Shown: positions 1 through 9,689, counted from the stretch's first letter. The stretch: DNA of 64,000 nucleotides from Prochlorococcus marinus XMU1402 (GCF_017696205.1 NZ_JAAORD010000001.1:744001-808000), one strand, 5' to 3'. The notes: generated from the sequence alone by a model not told the origin. Program-made: numbers and translations.

Positions 1-1043
1 ATGGTTTTGCCTTCAATATTTTTGCAATCGCCATGAATTAATCCTGCATTCAAAAGTATTTTCATTACTTGTGGTATCCCACCTGCCTTATGAAGATCCA
101 CTGTCACATATTTACCACTCGGTTTAAGGTCACAAATAACGGGCACTTTTTGTCTGATTCTCTCAAAATCATTAATGTCGATATCTATTCCTGCAGTATT
201 CGCAATAGCTAAGATATGCAAGACCGCATTTGTTGATCCGCCAATTGCCATAATTACTGATATTGCATTTTCAAATGCTTTCTTAGTCATTAGGTCTAGA
301 GGTCTTATATCTTTTTCGATTGCAGAGACTAATATCTCCGCACTTTTATCTGCACTTAGTTCTTTTTCAAGATCTTCAGCAGCCATAGTGGAACTGTGAG
401 GAAGACTTAACCCTAGTACTTCAATAACCGCCGACATTGTATTAGCTGTAAACATTCCTCCACAGCTACCAGCACCAGGAATACAATTTTTTTCAACTTG
501 GATTAGCCTTTCTTCATTAATTTTGCCTGATGTTAATTGTCCAACAGCTTCAAATGCACTAACAACAGTTAGATCTTCTCCATGCAATTTTCCAGGCTTT
601 ATTGTCCCTCCATAAATGAAAATTGAGGGAATATTCATTCTTGCAATCGCAATCATGGCGCCCGGCATATTCTTGTCACATCCACCTATAGCAAGTACTC
701 CATCCATACTCTGAGCATTGCATGCTGTTTCAATCGAATCAGCGATAACTTCTCTTGAAACCAGGGAATATTTCATACCCTCTGTTCCCATAGATATGCC
801 ATCGCTTACTGTTATAGTCCCAAACATCTGCGGCATTCCACCTGATCTTTTTATTGACTCTTCAGCTTTTAGAGCTAACTTATTTAAACCTATATTGCAT
901 GGTGTTATGGTGCTGTATCCATTTGCTACTCCAATAATAGGTTTATTAAAGTCCTCATCATTAAATCCAACAGCTCTTAACATCGATCTGTTAGGGGATC
1001 TTTGCACACCTTGGGTTATTGCAGATGATCTGAGTTTATTCAT
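1..1043 (-). CDS. ilvD: Dihydroxy-acid dehydratase, 3' end beyond the window
   Basis: It dehydrates dihydroxy-acids in the third common step of isoleucine and valine synthesis. The reverse strand is open from an ATG at 1043 to the left edge and gives about 347 residues of an enzyme normally near 555. The expected iron-sulfur ligand cysteines appear at about 49 (ITPCN), 122 (GGCDKNMPG) and 194 (GAGSCGGM), so this is the [2Fe-2S]-type enzyme. The visible part ends in the conserved HGDC...GKT region. The C-terminal third lies outside the window. Identification is secure from the motifs. Confidence 0.96.
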   Translation of the reverse strand, partial: MNKLRSSAITQGVQRSPNRSMLRAVGFNDEDFNKPIIGVANGYSTITPCNIGLNKLALKAEESIKRSGGMPQMFGTITVSDGISMGTEGMKYSLVSREVIADSIETACNAQSMDGVLAIGGCDKNMPGAMIAIARMNIPSIFIYGGTIKPGKLHGEDLTVVSAFEAVGQLTSGKINEERLIQVEKNCIPGAGSCGGMFTANTMSAVIEVLGLSLPHSSTMAAEDLEKELSADKSAEILVSAIEKDIRPLDLMTKKAFENAISVIMAIGGSTNAVLHILAIANTAGIDIDINDFERIRQKVPVICDLKPSGKYVTVDLHKAGGIPQVMKILLNAGLIHGDCKNIEGKT

Positions 1044-1066
1044 ATTATTTGTGAACCTTTTTTATT

Positions 1067-1363
1067 CTATTGCCCCAACTCTTCAAGTTGCTTCCTCACA
1101 TCAGCAATTGCAGAATTAAGTTGCTCAACTTTCTTCTCTAGATTTTCTCCTTCAACTTCATTTATATTTTCATTTGAATCAATCGCTTCAGAGCCGTCTT
1201 GAATTCTGGAGGAATACATCATTGCTTTTTGTTTTTTTTCCTCCTTTCTTTTATCTGCTTCGGATATTAACCACCAAGCTAGACCTGCTGCTCCAATAAA
1301 AGCACCGCTTATTAATGATAAAAGATTATTTGAAGACGAATCTCTGTATTCAGACATTGGCAA
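1067..1363 (-). CDS. Small membrane protein with coiled-coil tail
   Basis: This 98-residue protein is of unknown function. It has one hydrophobic segment at about residues 15-34, then a very charged lysine and glutamate stretch, and a C-terminal heptad-like segment (KKVEQLNSAIADVRKQLEELG) that should form a coiled coil. A second possible ATG lies two codons in (MSEY). It sits 23 bp upstream of ilvD on the same strand and could be cotranscribed with it. It resembles conserved picocyanobacterial hypotheticals. No catalytic motif is visible. Confidence 0.75.
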   Translation of the reverse strand: MPMSEYRDSSSNNLLSLISGAFIGAAGLAWWLISEADKRKEEKKQKAMMYSSRIQDGSEAIDSNENINEVEGENLEKKVEQLNSAIADVRKQLEELGQ

Positions 1364-1386
1364 AATATTTACTCCTATATTCTATA

Positions 1387-2004
1387 TTAGTTCTTATCTT
1401 TAAATATAGTACTTAATCGCGATAAAGGATTCCCAATACCTGGTGTTAATAATTGTGTTATTTCGTCTTCCTCATCTATGCAAGAAGTGTAAATTACCTG
1501 ATTAGGGAATAGTTTCGCAATTTCATTTAACCCTTTATTTGAGCAAATAGCAGTTATTAAAAGAATCCTATTTGATTCAACACCTAATTCCTTTAATTTA
1601 ATTAAAGTTTCTAATGTTGCTGATTTTGTCGTTATTTGTTCCGAATAAAAAATAACTCCTTCATTTGATTCAATAGTTTTAGGAAGTTCTCCTAATGCCA
1701 GGGTTGAATTAGGAATTACTTCTTTAGATCCAAACCAAAGAGATAACCCTTCGGGCAACATTGCGAGCACTTTTATTGGATAATCATTATTAATAAAAAA
1801 TCCATCTGCGTTCCCAATCTCAGTATTCACTATTTCTTTTTTATATGGCAGCCAATTACGTAATGCTTCATATGTAAGCCATTTCCCTAATTGCTCATAT
1901 CCTGTTGAGTACAAAATATTTGGAGTGTTTTTTTCTCGCAATATTGAAAGCCAATGTTTTATTAATGGATGAGGAGGAACAATAACCTTTAGTGACATTG
2001 CCAT
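1387..2004 (-). CDS. upp: Uracil phosphoribosyltransferase-like protein, PRPP loop lost
   Basis: The order of conserved segments matches Upp: an N-terminal VPPHPLIKHWL motif, a middle Ala-Leu-Gly strand, then ICSNKGLNEIAKLFP and IYTSCIDEE, and a C-terminal PGIGNPLSRL. Length (205) is normal. The PRPP-binding loop, usually DPMLATG, reads YSEQITTKS, and the terminal GLGDAGDR reads GIGNPLSR. Family membership is clear, but uracil salvage activity is doubtful. It may be a regulatory or repurposed homologue. The start could be MAM or the internal MSL two codons later. Confidence 0.8.
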   Translation of the reverse strand: MAMSLKVIVPPHPLIKHWLSILREKNTPNILYSTGYEQLGKWLTYEALRNWLPYKKEIVNTEIGNADGFFINNDYPIKVLAMLPEGLSLWFGSKEVIPNSTLALGELPKTIESNEGVIFYSEQITTKSATLETLIKLKELGVESNRILLITAICSNKGLNEIAKLFPNQVIYTSCIDEEDEITQLLTPGIGNPLSRLSTIFKDKN

Positions 2005-2067
2005 ATATTTTCCTTTAAGATACTCTTACAAACTTTAAATACTTAAGTTCTAAAATACAGTCTTATT

Positions 2068-2580
2068 ATGATTAAATCAATTGTTTTTCCCTCACTAAAG
2101 AATGCATTAATTACTTTGTTATTCGTTGGGATTTTATTTTTTAGTTCTGTAAATTCTGCATGGGCTAAAAGACCTCCTGAGATTAGAAACCAACAAGACC
2201 TTAATTTAGAGCCAGATATGCATGGTCAAGATTTAAGCGGTAACGAATACGTTAAGTTTGATTTGAATGGGTTTAATTTCAGTGAAAGTAATTTAGAGGG
2301 AGCGGTGTTCAATAATAGTAAATTGCAAAACTCAAAGTTTACTGGAGCCAATTTAAGGGATGCACTAGCTTATGCAACAGACTTTACAGATGCAGATCTT
2401 TCGGATGTTAATTTTACAAATGCTTTATTAATGGAGAGTAATTTTGAAGGAGCAAAAATAGATGGTGCAGATTTTACTGATGCTGTTCTTAGTCGTACAC
2501 AACAAAAACAATTATGTGCGATAGCTAATGGCACAAATAGTTCTACAGGAGAGAGTACTGAATATAGCTTAGGTTGTTAA
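2068..2580 (+). CDS. Secreted pentapeptide-repeat protein, probably thylakoid lumen
   Basis: This 170-residue protein begins with a signal peptide (positive start, hydrophobic core at about 10-29, cleavage near AWA). The rest carries pentapeptide repeats of the A(D/N)LxX kind (for example SNLEGAVFNNSKL, ANLRDALAYATDF, ADLSDVNFTNAL), which fold as a right-handed beta helix. Two cysteines lie near the C terminus. Such proteins are common in the cyanobacterial thylakoid lumen, but their roles are mostly unknown. The cobW-like gene begins 7 bp downstream on the same strand. Confidence 0.85.
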   Translation: MIKSIVFPSLKNALITLLFVGILFFSSVNSAWAKRPPEIRNQQDLNLEPDMHGQDLSGNEYVKFDLNGFNFSESNLEGAVFNNSKLQNSKFTGANLRDALAYATDFTDADLSDVNFTNALLMESNFEGAKIDGADFTDAVLSRTQQKQLCAIANGTNSSTGESTEYSLGC

Positions 2581-2586
2581 TCAAAG

Positions 2587-3651
2587 GTGAAAAAGAAAAT
2601 ACCAGTTATAGTTGTTTCGGGATTTCTTGGTTCAGGTAAAACAACTTTTCTAAGATACCTATTAAAAGAGAGTAATAAAAAATTTGGTTTAATAATTAAT
2701 GAATTTGGTGATGTTGGAATTGACGGTGATTTGATTAAAAGTTGTGATACATGTGATGAAACTGAAGTCGACTGCGTAATCGAATTAAACAATGGATGTT
2801 TATGTTGTACAGTTCAAGATGATTTCGTTCCATCAATAAAAGCTCTCCTAGATTCTAATCCTTCTCTCGAATCAATAATTATCGAAACAAGTGGCCTAGC
2901 ACTACCAATTCCCTTAATTCAAGCACTTAATTGGCCTGAGCTTAGGTCTTCCATCTACCTTGATGTTGTTGTTGGTATCGTTAATGGACAATCAATGCTC
3001 AATGGTTCACCAATTAATGATTTAAATAAAATAACAAAACAATATAATGAAACAGATAAAATTGATCACAACGCCACTATAGATGAACTTTTTGAGGAGC
3101 AACTAGAAGTTTCTGATATCGTTTTAGTCTCTAGATCAGATATCTTAAATGATGATCAGTTTGACGTTGTAAAAAATAAAATTCAAGGAAGTCTAAACTC
3201 ATCTACACCAGTCCTTAAATCCAAGAATGGTAAGATTGATTTAAATTATCTATTTGATTTCAATTTTAAAAAAGAGACTTATAAAAAATTTTTAACTGAA
3301 GAACATGACCATAATCATGTTGAGCTTGTATCAGATTCATTTAAATTAAATTATTTCCTTGAAAAAAATGACTTTGAAAAGGAGATGTCAAAAATCTTGG
3401 ATGAATTAAACATTCTTCGGATAAAAGGACGTATTTGGATACCAAACAAATCATTGCCTTTACAAATACAAATTGTTGGGAAGAAAATTAATACTTGGTT
3501 TGAAGAAGCTCCAGATAATTGTTGGAGACCAAATGATAATGCTGGGCTTGAATTAGTAATAATTTCCTTTGATGAAAAATCTGTAAAAACTTTCAATAGA
3601 AAAATTAAAGAGAAATTTAAGATTTTAAGTGACCCAAAAATAGCAATTTGA
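2587..3651 (+). CDS. CobW/COG0523 family GTPase, probable metal chaperone
   Basis: This 354-residue G3E GTPase has a Walker A motif GFLGSGKTT at 12-20, the family metal-binding motif CLCC at 71-74, a guanine-specificity-like segment near SRSD, and a C-terminal CobW domain. A histidine cluster (EEHDHNHVE, about 237-245) joins the two domains. Three further cysteines (53, 56, 63) lie just before CxCC. COG0523 proteins deliver Zn, Co or other metals to client enzymes; the metal here is not known. Start is a GTG 6 bp after the pentapeptide gene stop. The old name 'cobalamin synthesis protein' should not be taken as function. Confidence 0.88.
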   Translation: MKKKIPVIVVSGFLGSGKTTFLRYLLKESNKKFGLIINEFGDVGIDGDLIKSCDTCDETEVDCVIELNNGCLCCTVQDDFVPSIKALLDSNPSLESIIIETSGLALPIPLIQALNWPELRSSIYLDVVVGIVNGQSMLNGSPINDLNKITKQYNETDKIDHNATIDELFEEQLEVSDIVLVSRSDILNDDQFDVVKNKIQGSLNSSTPVLKSKNGKIDLNYLFDFNFKKETYKKFLTEEHDHNHVELVSDSFKLNYFLEKNDFEKEMSKILDELNILRIKGRIWIPNKSLPLQIQIVGKKINTWFEEAPDNCWRPNDNAGLELVIISFDEKSVKTFNRKIKEKFKILSDPKIAI

Positions 3652-3697
3652 CTTTATAGTTACCTATCGGGATACTTACATCAGTAGATAGTCCAAG

Positions 3698-3862
3698 ATG
3701 AAAAATCCAAAAATTGCTTTAAAACAATTAATCTCTGAAGACATTACATCAATTGATAAAATAAAATGTTCAAAATGTGGAGGGGCAGGAAATTTCAAAA
3801 CACATGAAAATTCAAGAAGAACTTGCTTAGTTTGTTTTGGCAGAGGCTTCATAAAAGTTTAA
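3698..3862 (+). CDS. 54-residue DnaJ-type zinc-finger protein
   Basis: A short ATG reading frame encodes 54 residues. The C-terminal half has two CxxCxGxG-like knuckles, CSKCGGAGNF and CLVCFGRGF, separated by about 13 residues, as in half of the DnaJ cysteine-rich domain. No J domain is present. Stand-alone DnaJ-type fingers occur in plastid and cyanobacterial factors linked to photosystem or pigment assembly, but the role of this one is not known. It lies between the CobW-like gene and purS on the same strand. Confidence 0.75.
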   Translation: MKNPKIALKQLISEDITSIDKIKCSKCGGAGNFKTHENSRRTCLVCFGRGFIKV

Positions 3863-3960
3863 TAACTCAGAAAACCCTTAAGGTAAAAATATTTGTTTAT
3901 TAATCAATGGTACTTTTTATTAAAATTTAAACTAATCTTCTAGTAGAAATTAATTTTTAA

Positions 3961-4215
3961 TTGGACCAATTTGCTGTAAAAGTTTTTGTTAGACTAAGAC
4001 CCTCAGTTTTAGACCCCGCAGGAGAAGCTACCAAATCTGCATCTATAAAACTTGGAGCCGAGGGAATAAAATCATTACGTATAGGAAAAATGATTGAAGT
4101 AAAAATAGAAGGTAATGGTGAAAACGATGTAAGAGAAAAAATTGATTTATTGTGTGATAGGTTATTCGCAAATACTGTTATTGAAGATTATGAATATTCA
4201 CTAGAAAAATTATAA
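3961..4215 (+). CDS. purS: Phosphoribosylformylglycinamidine synthase subunit PurS
   Basis: This is the 84-residue small subunit of the PurSQL complex, which converts FGAR to FGAM in purine synthesis. The sequence shows the typical start [18 protein letters not shown] and the KMIEVKIEG strand. The start is TTG, because no ATG or GTG lies between it and the in-frame stop ahead of it. purQ begins one base after its stop, so the two are almost certainly cotranslated. The large subunit gene purL is not in the window. Confidence 0.95.
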   Translation: MDQFAVKVFVRLRPSVLDPAGEATKSASIKLGAEGIKSLRIGKMIEVKIEGNGENDVREKIDLLCDRLFANTVIEDYEYSLEKL

Positions 4216-4216
4216 G

Positions 4217-4882
4217 ATGGAAAATTTTATTGTAGGAATCGTTGTCTTCCCCGGTTCTAATTGTGATCGTGATGTTTCATGGGCATTGGAAGGTTGTTTA
4301 GACATAAGAACTAAATACTTATGGCATGAGTCTTCAGATTTAAGTGACGTAGATGCAATAGTTTTACCTGGAGGATTTAGCTATGGTGATTATCTAAGAT
4401 GCGGAGCAATTGCGAGATTCTCTCCATTAATAAATGCCTTGGATGAGTTTGTTAAAAGCGGGAAAAGAGTTTTAGGAATTTGTAATGGGTTTCAAATTTT
4501 GACAGAATCAGGTTTTTTGCCCGGTGCTCTAGTTGCGAATAAAAATCTAAATTTTATCTGTGATGACGTTGAACTGGATATCGTTTCTTCAAAAGGAGGT
4601 TGGTTTAATAGTAGAGATGAAAAACAAACTATTAAGTTGCCAATAGCGCATGGGGAAGGAAGATATCATTGTGATTCTGATACTTTAAAAAAACTTGTAG
4701 ATAATGAATTAATCGCTTTGAGATATAAAAATAATCCTAATGGATCCTCATTCGATATTGCAGGCATAACCAATGAAAAGGGAAATGTTCTAGGTTTAAT
4801 GCCTCATCCAGAGCGAGCATGTGACGAAACAATTGGTGGGACTGATGGTCTCTTTACATTAAAATCATTAATATTGAAATAA
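4217..4882 (+). CDS. purQ: Phosphoribosylformylglycinamidine synthase, glutaminase subunit
   Basis: This 221-residue class I glutamine amidotransferase supplies ammonia to PurL. The catalytic cysteine lies in GICNGFQIL (about 89) and the His-Glu pair in MPHPER near the end. The N-terminal FPGSNCDRD motif is characteristic of PurQ. It starts 1 bp after purS. The gene ends at a shared hairpin (4882-4913) that separates it from the convergent class II aldolase gene. Confidence 0.97.
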   Translation: MENFIVGIVVFPGSNCDRDVSWALEGCLDIRTKYLWHESSDLSDVDAIVLPGGFSYGDYLRCGAIARFSPLINALDEFVKSGKRVLGICNGFQILTESGFLPGALVANKNLNFICDDVELDIVSSKGGWFNSRDEKQTIKLPIAHGEGRYHCDSDTLKKLVDNELIALRYKNNPNGSSFDIAGITNEKGNVLGLMPHPERACDETIGGTDGLFTLKSLILK

Positions 4883-4913
4883 AAAAAGACCTCCAATTTT
4901 GGAGATCTTTTTT
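4882..4913. terminator. Bidirectional terminator between purQ and class II aldolase
   Basis: Two 15-base arms, AAAAAAGACCTCCAA and TTGGAGATCTTTTTT, face each other across a 2-base loop and carry A and T runs at the outer ends. On the plus strand one C-A mismatch interrupts the stem. In the minus-strand transcript the same position becomes a G-U wobble, so the hairpin should be more stable for the aldolase mRNA. Convergent gene orientation supports the call. Confidence 0.85.
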
Positions 4914-4931
4914 AATTAATTTGGGAAGAAA

Positions 4932-6005
4932 TTAAACAGCAGCTTTTACTTTTGGATCTAAATCACCTTTTGCGTAAAGATCAGCAAAATAATTAGTGCT
5001 GTTTTGTTTGATCTTACTCGCTTGACCTTCGCACCAGAACTGCTTGTATCTATCAAGACAAACTTGCTTCATGTATTTTCTAGCAGGTTTGTTGAAATGT
5101 CTTGGATCAAAGTTTGCCTTATCAGCAAATGCTGCCTCTCTAACCGCGGCAGTGAAAGCAAGTCTGTTATCAGTATCAATGTTGACTTTCCTAACTCCAT
5201 TTCTTATACCCTCTTGAATTTCTTCAACAGGAACACCATATGTTTGAGGAATTTCACCACCATATTTGTTAATGATATCCAACCATTCTTGAGGAACTGA
5301 ACTAGATCCATGCATTACAAGATGGGTATTTGGAAGTGCTTTATGAATTTCAGCAATTCTGCTTATTGCAAGAACTTCTCCTGTAGGCTTCCTTGTGAAT
5401 TTATAAGCACCATGACTTGTACCTATAGCAATAGCTAATGCATCAACTTTTGTTTTAGCAACAAAATCTGCAGCTTCTTCAGGATCAGTCAAAAGCATAT
5501 CGGTAGAAAGTTCACCTTCAAATCCATGACCATCTTCTGCTTCACCTTTCCCTGTTTCTAATGAACCTAAGCAACCTAATTCTCCTTCAACACTAACTCC
5601 AACTGAATGGGCAAAATCCACTACTTTTTTAGTAACTGCAACATTATATTCGTAACTAGCGGGTGTTTTTGCATCTGCCTCTAGAGAACCATCCATCATT
5701 ACTGATGTGAAACCATTTATTGCTGCTGAATAGCATGTTGATGGCTCATTACCATGGTCTTGGTGCATAACCACTGGAATATTTGGATATGTTTCTGTAG
5801 CGGCAAGGATTAGATGACGTAAGAAAATTTCTCCTGCATAATTTCTTGCCCCTCTTGAAGCTTGGAGGATTACTGGACTATCAGTTTCATATGCTGCTTC
5901 CATGATTGCTTGAACTTGCTCAAGATTATTAACATTGAAAGCTGGAATACCGTAACCATTCTCAGCAGCATGATCTAAAAGTAGTCGTAGTGGAACGAGG
6001 GCCAT
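4932..6005 (-). CDS. cbbA: Fructose/sedoheptulose-bisphosphate aldolase, class II
   Basis: This 357-residue zinc-dependent aldolase condenses triose phosphates to fructose-1,6-bisphosphate, and usually also forms sedoheptulose-1,7-bisphosphate in the Calvin cycle. Metal-site motifs are visible: VMHQDHGN (about 80-87), VEGELG (about 140) and the glycine-rich HGSSSVP region. Length and the [12 protein letters not shown] insert fit the Calvin-cycle subtype. A class I aldolase gene lies 147 bp upstream on the same strand. Only the ATG at 6005 fits the conserved MALVPLR start. Confidence 0.97.
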   Translation of the reverse strand: MALVPLRLLLDHAAENGYGIPAFNVNNLEQVQAIMEAAYETDSPVILQASRGARNYAGEIFLRHLILAATETYPNIPVVMHQDHGNEPSTCYSAAINGFTSVMMDGSLEADAKTPASYEYNVAVTKKVVDFAHSVGVSVEGELGCLGSLETGKGEAEDGHGFEGELSTDMLLTDPEEAADFVAKTKVDALAIAIGTSHGAYKFTRKPTGEVLAISRIAEIHKALPNTHLVMHGSSSVPQEWLDIINKYGGEIPQTYGVPVEEIQEGIRNGVRKVNIDTDNRLAFTAAVREAAFADKANFDPRHFNKPARKYMKQVCLDRYKQFWCEGQASKIKQNSTNYFADLYAKGDLDPKVKAAV

Positions 6006-6152
6006 AATTAAAATAAGTTAGATGCTATGTAAAACATATGTTTCCGAGAGTTTAGTATAAAGAGGTATCAAATGTCACGTCATTAGATATACAAAATACT
6101 AAATAAAAGAAACTAATTTTATGACCCAGAGTATATTTCTAGAATTTTTTAG

Positions 6153-7220
6153 TTAATAAGTGTAGCCTGCTACAAACAATTGCTCATCGGATGAAGGTTG
6201 AGATCCTGCTACATAGGCACCTTTTGAAGCTTCAGAGTTTGCTTGGGCTCTTGCTATTAAAGCCTTTTGACCCCCTTCAACGTCGCTCCCTTTCCAAGCC
6301 TTTAAGCATGAGTGCTGTAATGCTCTTCCATAGGAGAATGAAACATTCCATAAAGCTTTCCTGTAAAGAGTGTTCATATTATTTAAATAAATAGAAGCAG
6401 CTTCTTCACTTAACCCTCCTGATAAGAAAACTATTCCTGGAACAGATGCAGGAACGCATCTTTCCATAGTTCTGATTGTCATTTCAGCGACTTTCACAGG
6501 ATCAGCCTTTGTTGGACAATTTGCCCCATTAACAGTCATAGAAGGTTTTAATAGAGTGCCTTCTAGAAAAACTCCATTTTCCTGGCAGGAAATATAAACC
6601 TGCTTTATTACCTCTTCTTGGACTTCAGCAGTTTTTTCAATAGTATGATCGCCGTCCATTAAGATTTCAGGTTCAATAATTGGTACCAAACCAGATTCTT
6701 GAACTGATCTTGCATACCTTGCTAATCCCCAAGCATTCTCTTGAATTGATAGTTTTGAAGGACAACCATCATTTGTAATTTGAAGAACTGCTCTCCACTT
6801 TGCAAATCTTGCTCCTTGTTCATAATATTTTGCTGCTCTTTCAACTAACCCATCTAAGCCAGAGCAAAAAGTTTCTACATCTCCTGCTCCCGGAAGAGGA
6901 TTTAGGCCTTTATCGACCTTTATGCCAGGAATAATACCTAAATCATTTAGTTTCTTAACCATTGACTCACCATCTTGGTGATTCTGATAAAGAGTTTCTT
7001 CGAAGAGGATTGCTCCACTTATATATTTGCCAAGCCCTTCTGTAGTAAAAAGCATTCCTCTATATGCCTTCCTATTCTCTTCAGTATTCTCAACTCCAAT
7101 TCCAGCGAGTCTTTTACCTACTGTTTTAGTGGATTCATCTACCGCTAATATCCCTTTTCCTTTAGAGGCTAGTAATTTAGCATTTTCTTTAAGCTCATTT
7201 TTGTAATAATTTAAAGCCAT
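6153..7220 (-). CDS. Fructose-bisphosphate aldolase, class I
   Basis: This metal-independent aldolase forms a Schiff base. The active-site lysine is at about 225 in FLEGTLLKPSMTV, and the protein ends in tyrosine (GYTY), as in animal and plant class I enzymes where the terminal Tyr takes part in catalysis. The N-terminal ILAVDES and the KWRAVLQI segment are also typical. Length is 355. It lies directly upstream of the unrelated class II enzyme, so the cell has both. Which one serves carbon fixation and which glycolysis cannot be told from sequence. Confidence 0.96.
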   Translation of the reverse strand: MALNYYKNELKENAKLLASKGKGILAVDESTKTVGKRLAGIGVENTEENRKAYRGMLFTTEGLGKYISGAILFEETLYQNHQDGESMVKKLNDLGIIPGIKVDKGLNPLPGAGDVETFCSGLDGLVERAAKYYEQGARFAKWRAVLQITNDGCPSKLSIQENAWGLARYARSVQESGLVPIIEPEILMDGDHTIEKTAEVQEEVIKQVYISCQENGVFLEGTLLKPSMTVNGANCPTKADPVKVAEMTIRTMERCVPASVPGIVFLSGGLSEEAASIYLNNMNTLYRKALWNVSFSYGRALQHSCLKAWKGSDVEGGQKALIARAQANSEASKGAYVAGSQPSSDEQLFVAGYTY

Positions 7221-7323
7221 TCTTTAATAATTCAGTTCAATTGATTTTTCCAGAATATGAAAAAAAAATAAAATCAATCCAATACTTTATCGGGTGATAA
7301 TTGCTACTTATAAATGTATAGCT

Positions 7324-8421
7324 TTAAATTTTGATACTTAATCCACTTTTCGAAGATTCTCTTATGGCTTCGCAAACTTTATGACTAGCAAGTCCCTCAC
7401 ATAAGCCAGGGATTACAGGTGTTCTATTAATTATGCTCTGAGCCCATAAATTTTGAATTCTCAAAACTGGAGCTATTCTCCCATCAGTCCATGTTTTTTC
7501 AAAATTAAAACTTGAATCTGCAGTTAGATTTTGTAATTTATTTTCGTTGTTTGAATATTTCAAATTAAAACCATGTACATAATCTTTTTGGTTTTCGCTT
7601 TTAAGAATAAGTGAACCTTCGCTTCCATATATTTCTAAACTAAATCCTCTACCGTTTTTAGAAATCGATGATAAAGATACCTGACATGGAATAAGATTGG
7701 AGCTGTAGTTTGATATTTCTATATTGGCTAAACATACATCTTCACTCGTAACATCATTTAAATCAGATGAATTAGGTAAAGGTCTTTTTCTTATTGATGT
7801 TGCTAACTTACCAGACACGTTTATTGCTTCTCCAAAAAACCAATTCAACATATCGAATGCATGAGTACCTAATGCGCCAATAACTCCACCACCTTTTTCT
7901 TCCAACGAATACCAATTCCAGAATCTTTTGGGGTCAGATCTACTGCCCATTAACCAATCTAATTTGACTAAATATATATCTCCTAAGATATTTTCATCAA
8001 CAATCTTTTTTGTCTGAAGGAAAAGAGGTACTGCTCTATATTCAAAATCAACACATACGCTTAAATTATTAATCAATGATATTCTCTGAAGCTCTTCAAT
8101 TTCTGAGGAGGATATCGAAACGGGTTTTTCTAGAAGCAAATTTTTATTATTCTCAAGAGCTTGTTTTGCTAATTTAAATCTTGATTCAGGAGGGGTAGCA
8201 ATTATAATTCCATCAATTTCCGGAGATTTAATTAAGTCATCCCAATTATAAAAAAAATCTAAGCCCGTTTCTTTTTCTAGAATTGATTTTTGCTTTTTCT
8301 CGTAATGATAAATAGCTACAGGATTTAAATAATCAGACTCTTTTAATGCCTCTAAATGAACTTTTTTACCAAACCCTAGTCCAGCGATTGCTATTTTTAA
8401 TTTTTTATTTTTAATATTCAT
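7324..8421 (-). CDS. Gfo/Idh/MocA family NAD(P)-dependent oxidoreductase
   Basis: It has a Rossmann fold with GLGFGKKVH near the N terminus, the family signature LLEKPVS at about 90-96, and a C-terminal alpha/beta domain with GGGVIGALGTHAFDML. The substrate is unknown; relatives act on sugars, inositols or bilins. I prefer the ATG at 8421 (MNIKNKK), which puts the Rossmann strand a normal distance from the start. It overlaps the upstream gene by 11 bp, which suggests translational coupling. An upstream in-frame ATG at 8457 would add 12 hydrophobic residues and a deeper overlap. Confidence 0.88.
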   Translation of the reverse strand: MNIKNKKLKIAIAGLGFGKKVHLEALKESDYLNPVAIYHYEKKQKSILEKETGLDFFYNWDDLIKSPEIDGIIIATPPESRFKLAKQALENNKNLLLEKPVSISSSEIEELQRISLINNLSVCVDFEYRAVPLFLQTKKIVDENILGDIYLVKLDWLMGSRSDPKRFWNWYSLEEKGGGVIGALGTHAFDMLNWFFGEAINVSGKLATSIRKRPLPNSSDLNDVTSEDVCLANIEISNYSSNLIPCQVSLSSISKNGRGFSLEIYGSEGSLILKSENQKDYVHGFNLKYSNNENKLQNLTADSSFNFEKTWTDGRIAPVLRIQNLWAQSIINRTPVIPGLCEGLASHKVCEAIRESSKSGLSIKI

Positions 8422-8806
8422 TAATAAACTCTGAACAGCTATTTTCAATAACAACATCTATGAGTTCATCATTATTAGAAGTTTGCCATTTTGAATTGAA
8501 TTGAGGTATTCCATTTATGGAAGTATCTTTAAACTTTTTTTCATCGCAATTAATTCTCATTACATAAAGTGATAACTCTCCATCTTTATCAGAATTAGTT
8601 GGATTTTTAAAGAACTTTGTTAAGACACTTATTTCACCATTTGAAAGTGGCTTAATACTACCTTTATCAAGCCATTCTTTCCCTTCATTATTCTCTTTTA
8701 GTAGTACCCAGTCAACATTTCCTATAGCATATGAACAGGAAGCAAAATTTAAAATAAAAAATAAAAGGCTTAAAGTAAAATAAAAGAAATTTGAAATAAT
8801 TCTCAT
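8411..8806 (-). CDS. Secreted protein of unknown function
   Basis: Starting at the ATG 1 bp after accD's partner boundary (MRIISNFF), this encodes about 131 residues with a clear signal peptide ending near SCSYA. The mature part holds WVLLKENNEGKEWLDKGSI and two distant cysteines (INCDEK, NSCSEF) that could form a disulfide. An earlier in-frame ATG at 8827 would overlap accD and spoil the signal peptide. It sits between accD and the oxidoreductase gene in a tight minus-strand operon. I recognise no family with confidence. Confidence 0.78.
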   Translation of the reverse strand: MRIISNFFYFTLSLLFFILNFASCSYAIGNVDWVLLKENNEGKEWLDKGSIKPLSNGEISVLTKFFKNPTNSDKDGELSLYVMRINCDEKKFKDTSINGIPQFNSKWQTSNNDELIDVVIENSCSEFINEY

Positions 8807-8807
8807 A

Positions 8808-9689
8808 TTACGTATTTGCTTTTGCAAGTTCTTTTACACCATGAATTTTCAAAATTTTAGTCAGAGTATCCTTGAGATCTTTCCTTTTTACTATTACATC
8901 AACAAAACCATGCTCAAGAAGATATTCAGCCGTTTGAAAATTATCGGGTAATTTTTCTCTTAATGTTTGTTCTATAACCCTTCTTCCAGCAAATCCAATC
9001 AGAGCTTTAGGTTCCGCCAAAATTAAATCACCTAACATTGCAAAGCTTGCTGTTACTCCCCCAGTAGTTGGATGAGTTAATAAAGGCATATAAAGAAGAT
9101 TTTTTTCTTTATGCTTTTTTAGTGCTCCAGATATTTTTGCCATTTGCATGAGACTTAACATGCCTTCTTGCATCCTTGCTCCTCCTGATGCGCAAACAAT
9201 AAGAATTGGAAAATTTTCTAAAGTTGCTTTTTCAATTATCCTTGTGATTTTTTCACCAACGACTGAACCCATGGATCCTCCCATAAATCTAAAATCCATA
9301 ACAGCTAATGCTAAAGGCATTGAATTTACAGAGCAGATACCTGTTACGACTCCATCTCTTAAACCTGTGCCTGCTTGACTTTCTTTAATTCGATCAGCAT
9401 ATGACCTTCTATCTTTAAAACCTAAAGGATCTGTAGGACTTAGTGAACTATCAAACTCTTTGAATGAATTTTTGTCTGCAATTATATTTATCCTTTCATC
9501 GCTATTAATCCTGTTGTGATGTCCACAATTACTACAAACATTGAAATTTGAAATTAGATCTTTTCTATAGGCTACTTGCGAACATTCTGAACATTTAACC
9601 CACAAGCCATCTCCCTCATCAGTATCTTGCGAAACTTTCCCAACAAATTGATCTTTACGCCTTGCGGCAAACCAGTCGATTAATGACAC
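8808..9689 (-). CDS. accD: Acetyl-CoA carboxylase carboxyltransferase, beta subunit
   Basis: This 293-residue subunit transfers the carboxyl group from biotin to acetyl-CoA, the first step of fatty acid synthesis, together with AccA. A four-cysteine zinc ribbon sits at residues 33, 36, 52 and 55. The carboxyltransferase core follows, with [10 protein letters not shown] and the [14 protein letters not shown] oxyanion region. The secreted-protein gene starts right after its stop codon. Length and motifs are normal. Confidence 0.97.
   Translation of the reverse strand: MSLIDWFAARRKDQFVGKVSQDTDEGDGLWVKCSECSQVAYRKDLISNFNVCSNCGHHNRINSDERINIIADKNSFKEFDSSLSPTDPLGFKDRRSYADRIKESQAGTGLRDGVVTGICSVNSMPLALAVMDFRFMGGSMGSVVGEKITRIIEKATLENFPILIVCASGGARMQEGMLSLMQMAKISGALKKHKEKNLLYMPLLTHPTTGGVTASFAMLGDLILAEPKALIGFAGRRVIEQTLREKLPDNFQTAEYLLEHGFVDVIVKRKDLKDTLTKILKIHGVKELAKANT

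Noticed and set aside
175-1119. Two plus-strand reading frames (175-399 and 718-1119)
   Set aside because: They lie antisense to ilvD, whose catalytic motifs are intact on the minus strand; the translations have no recognisable domain.
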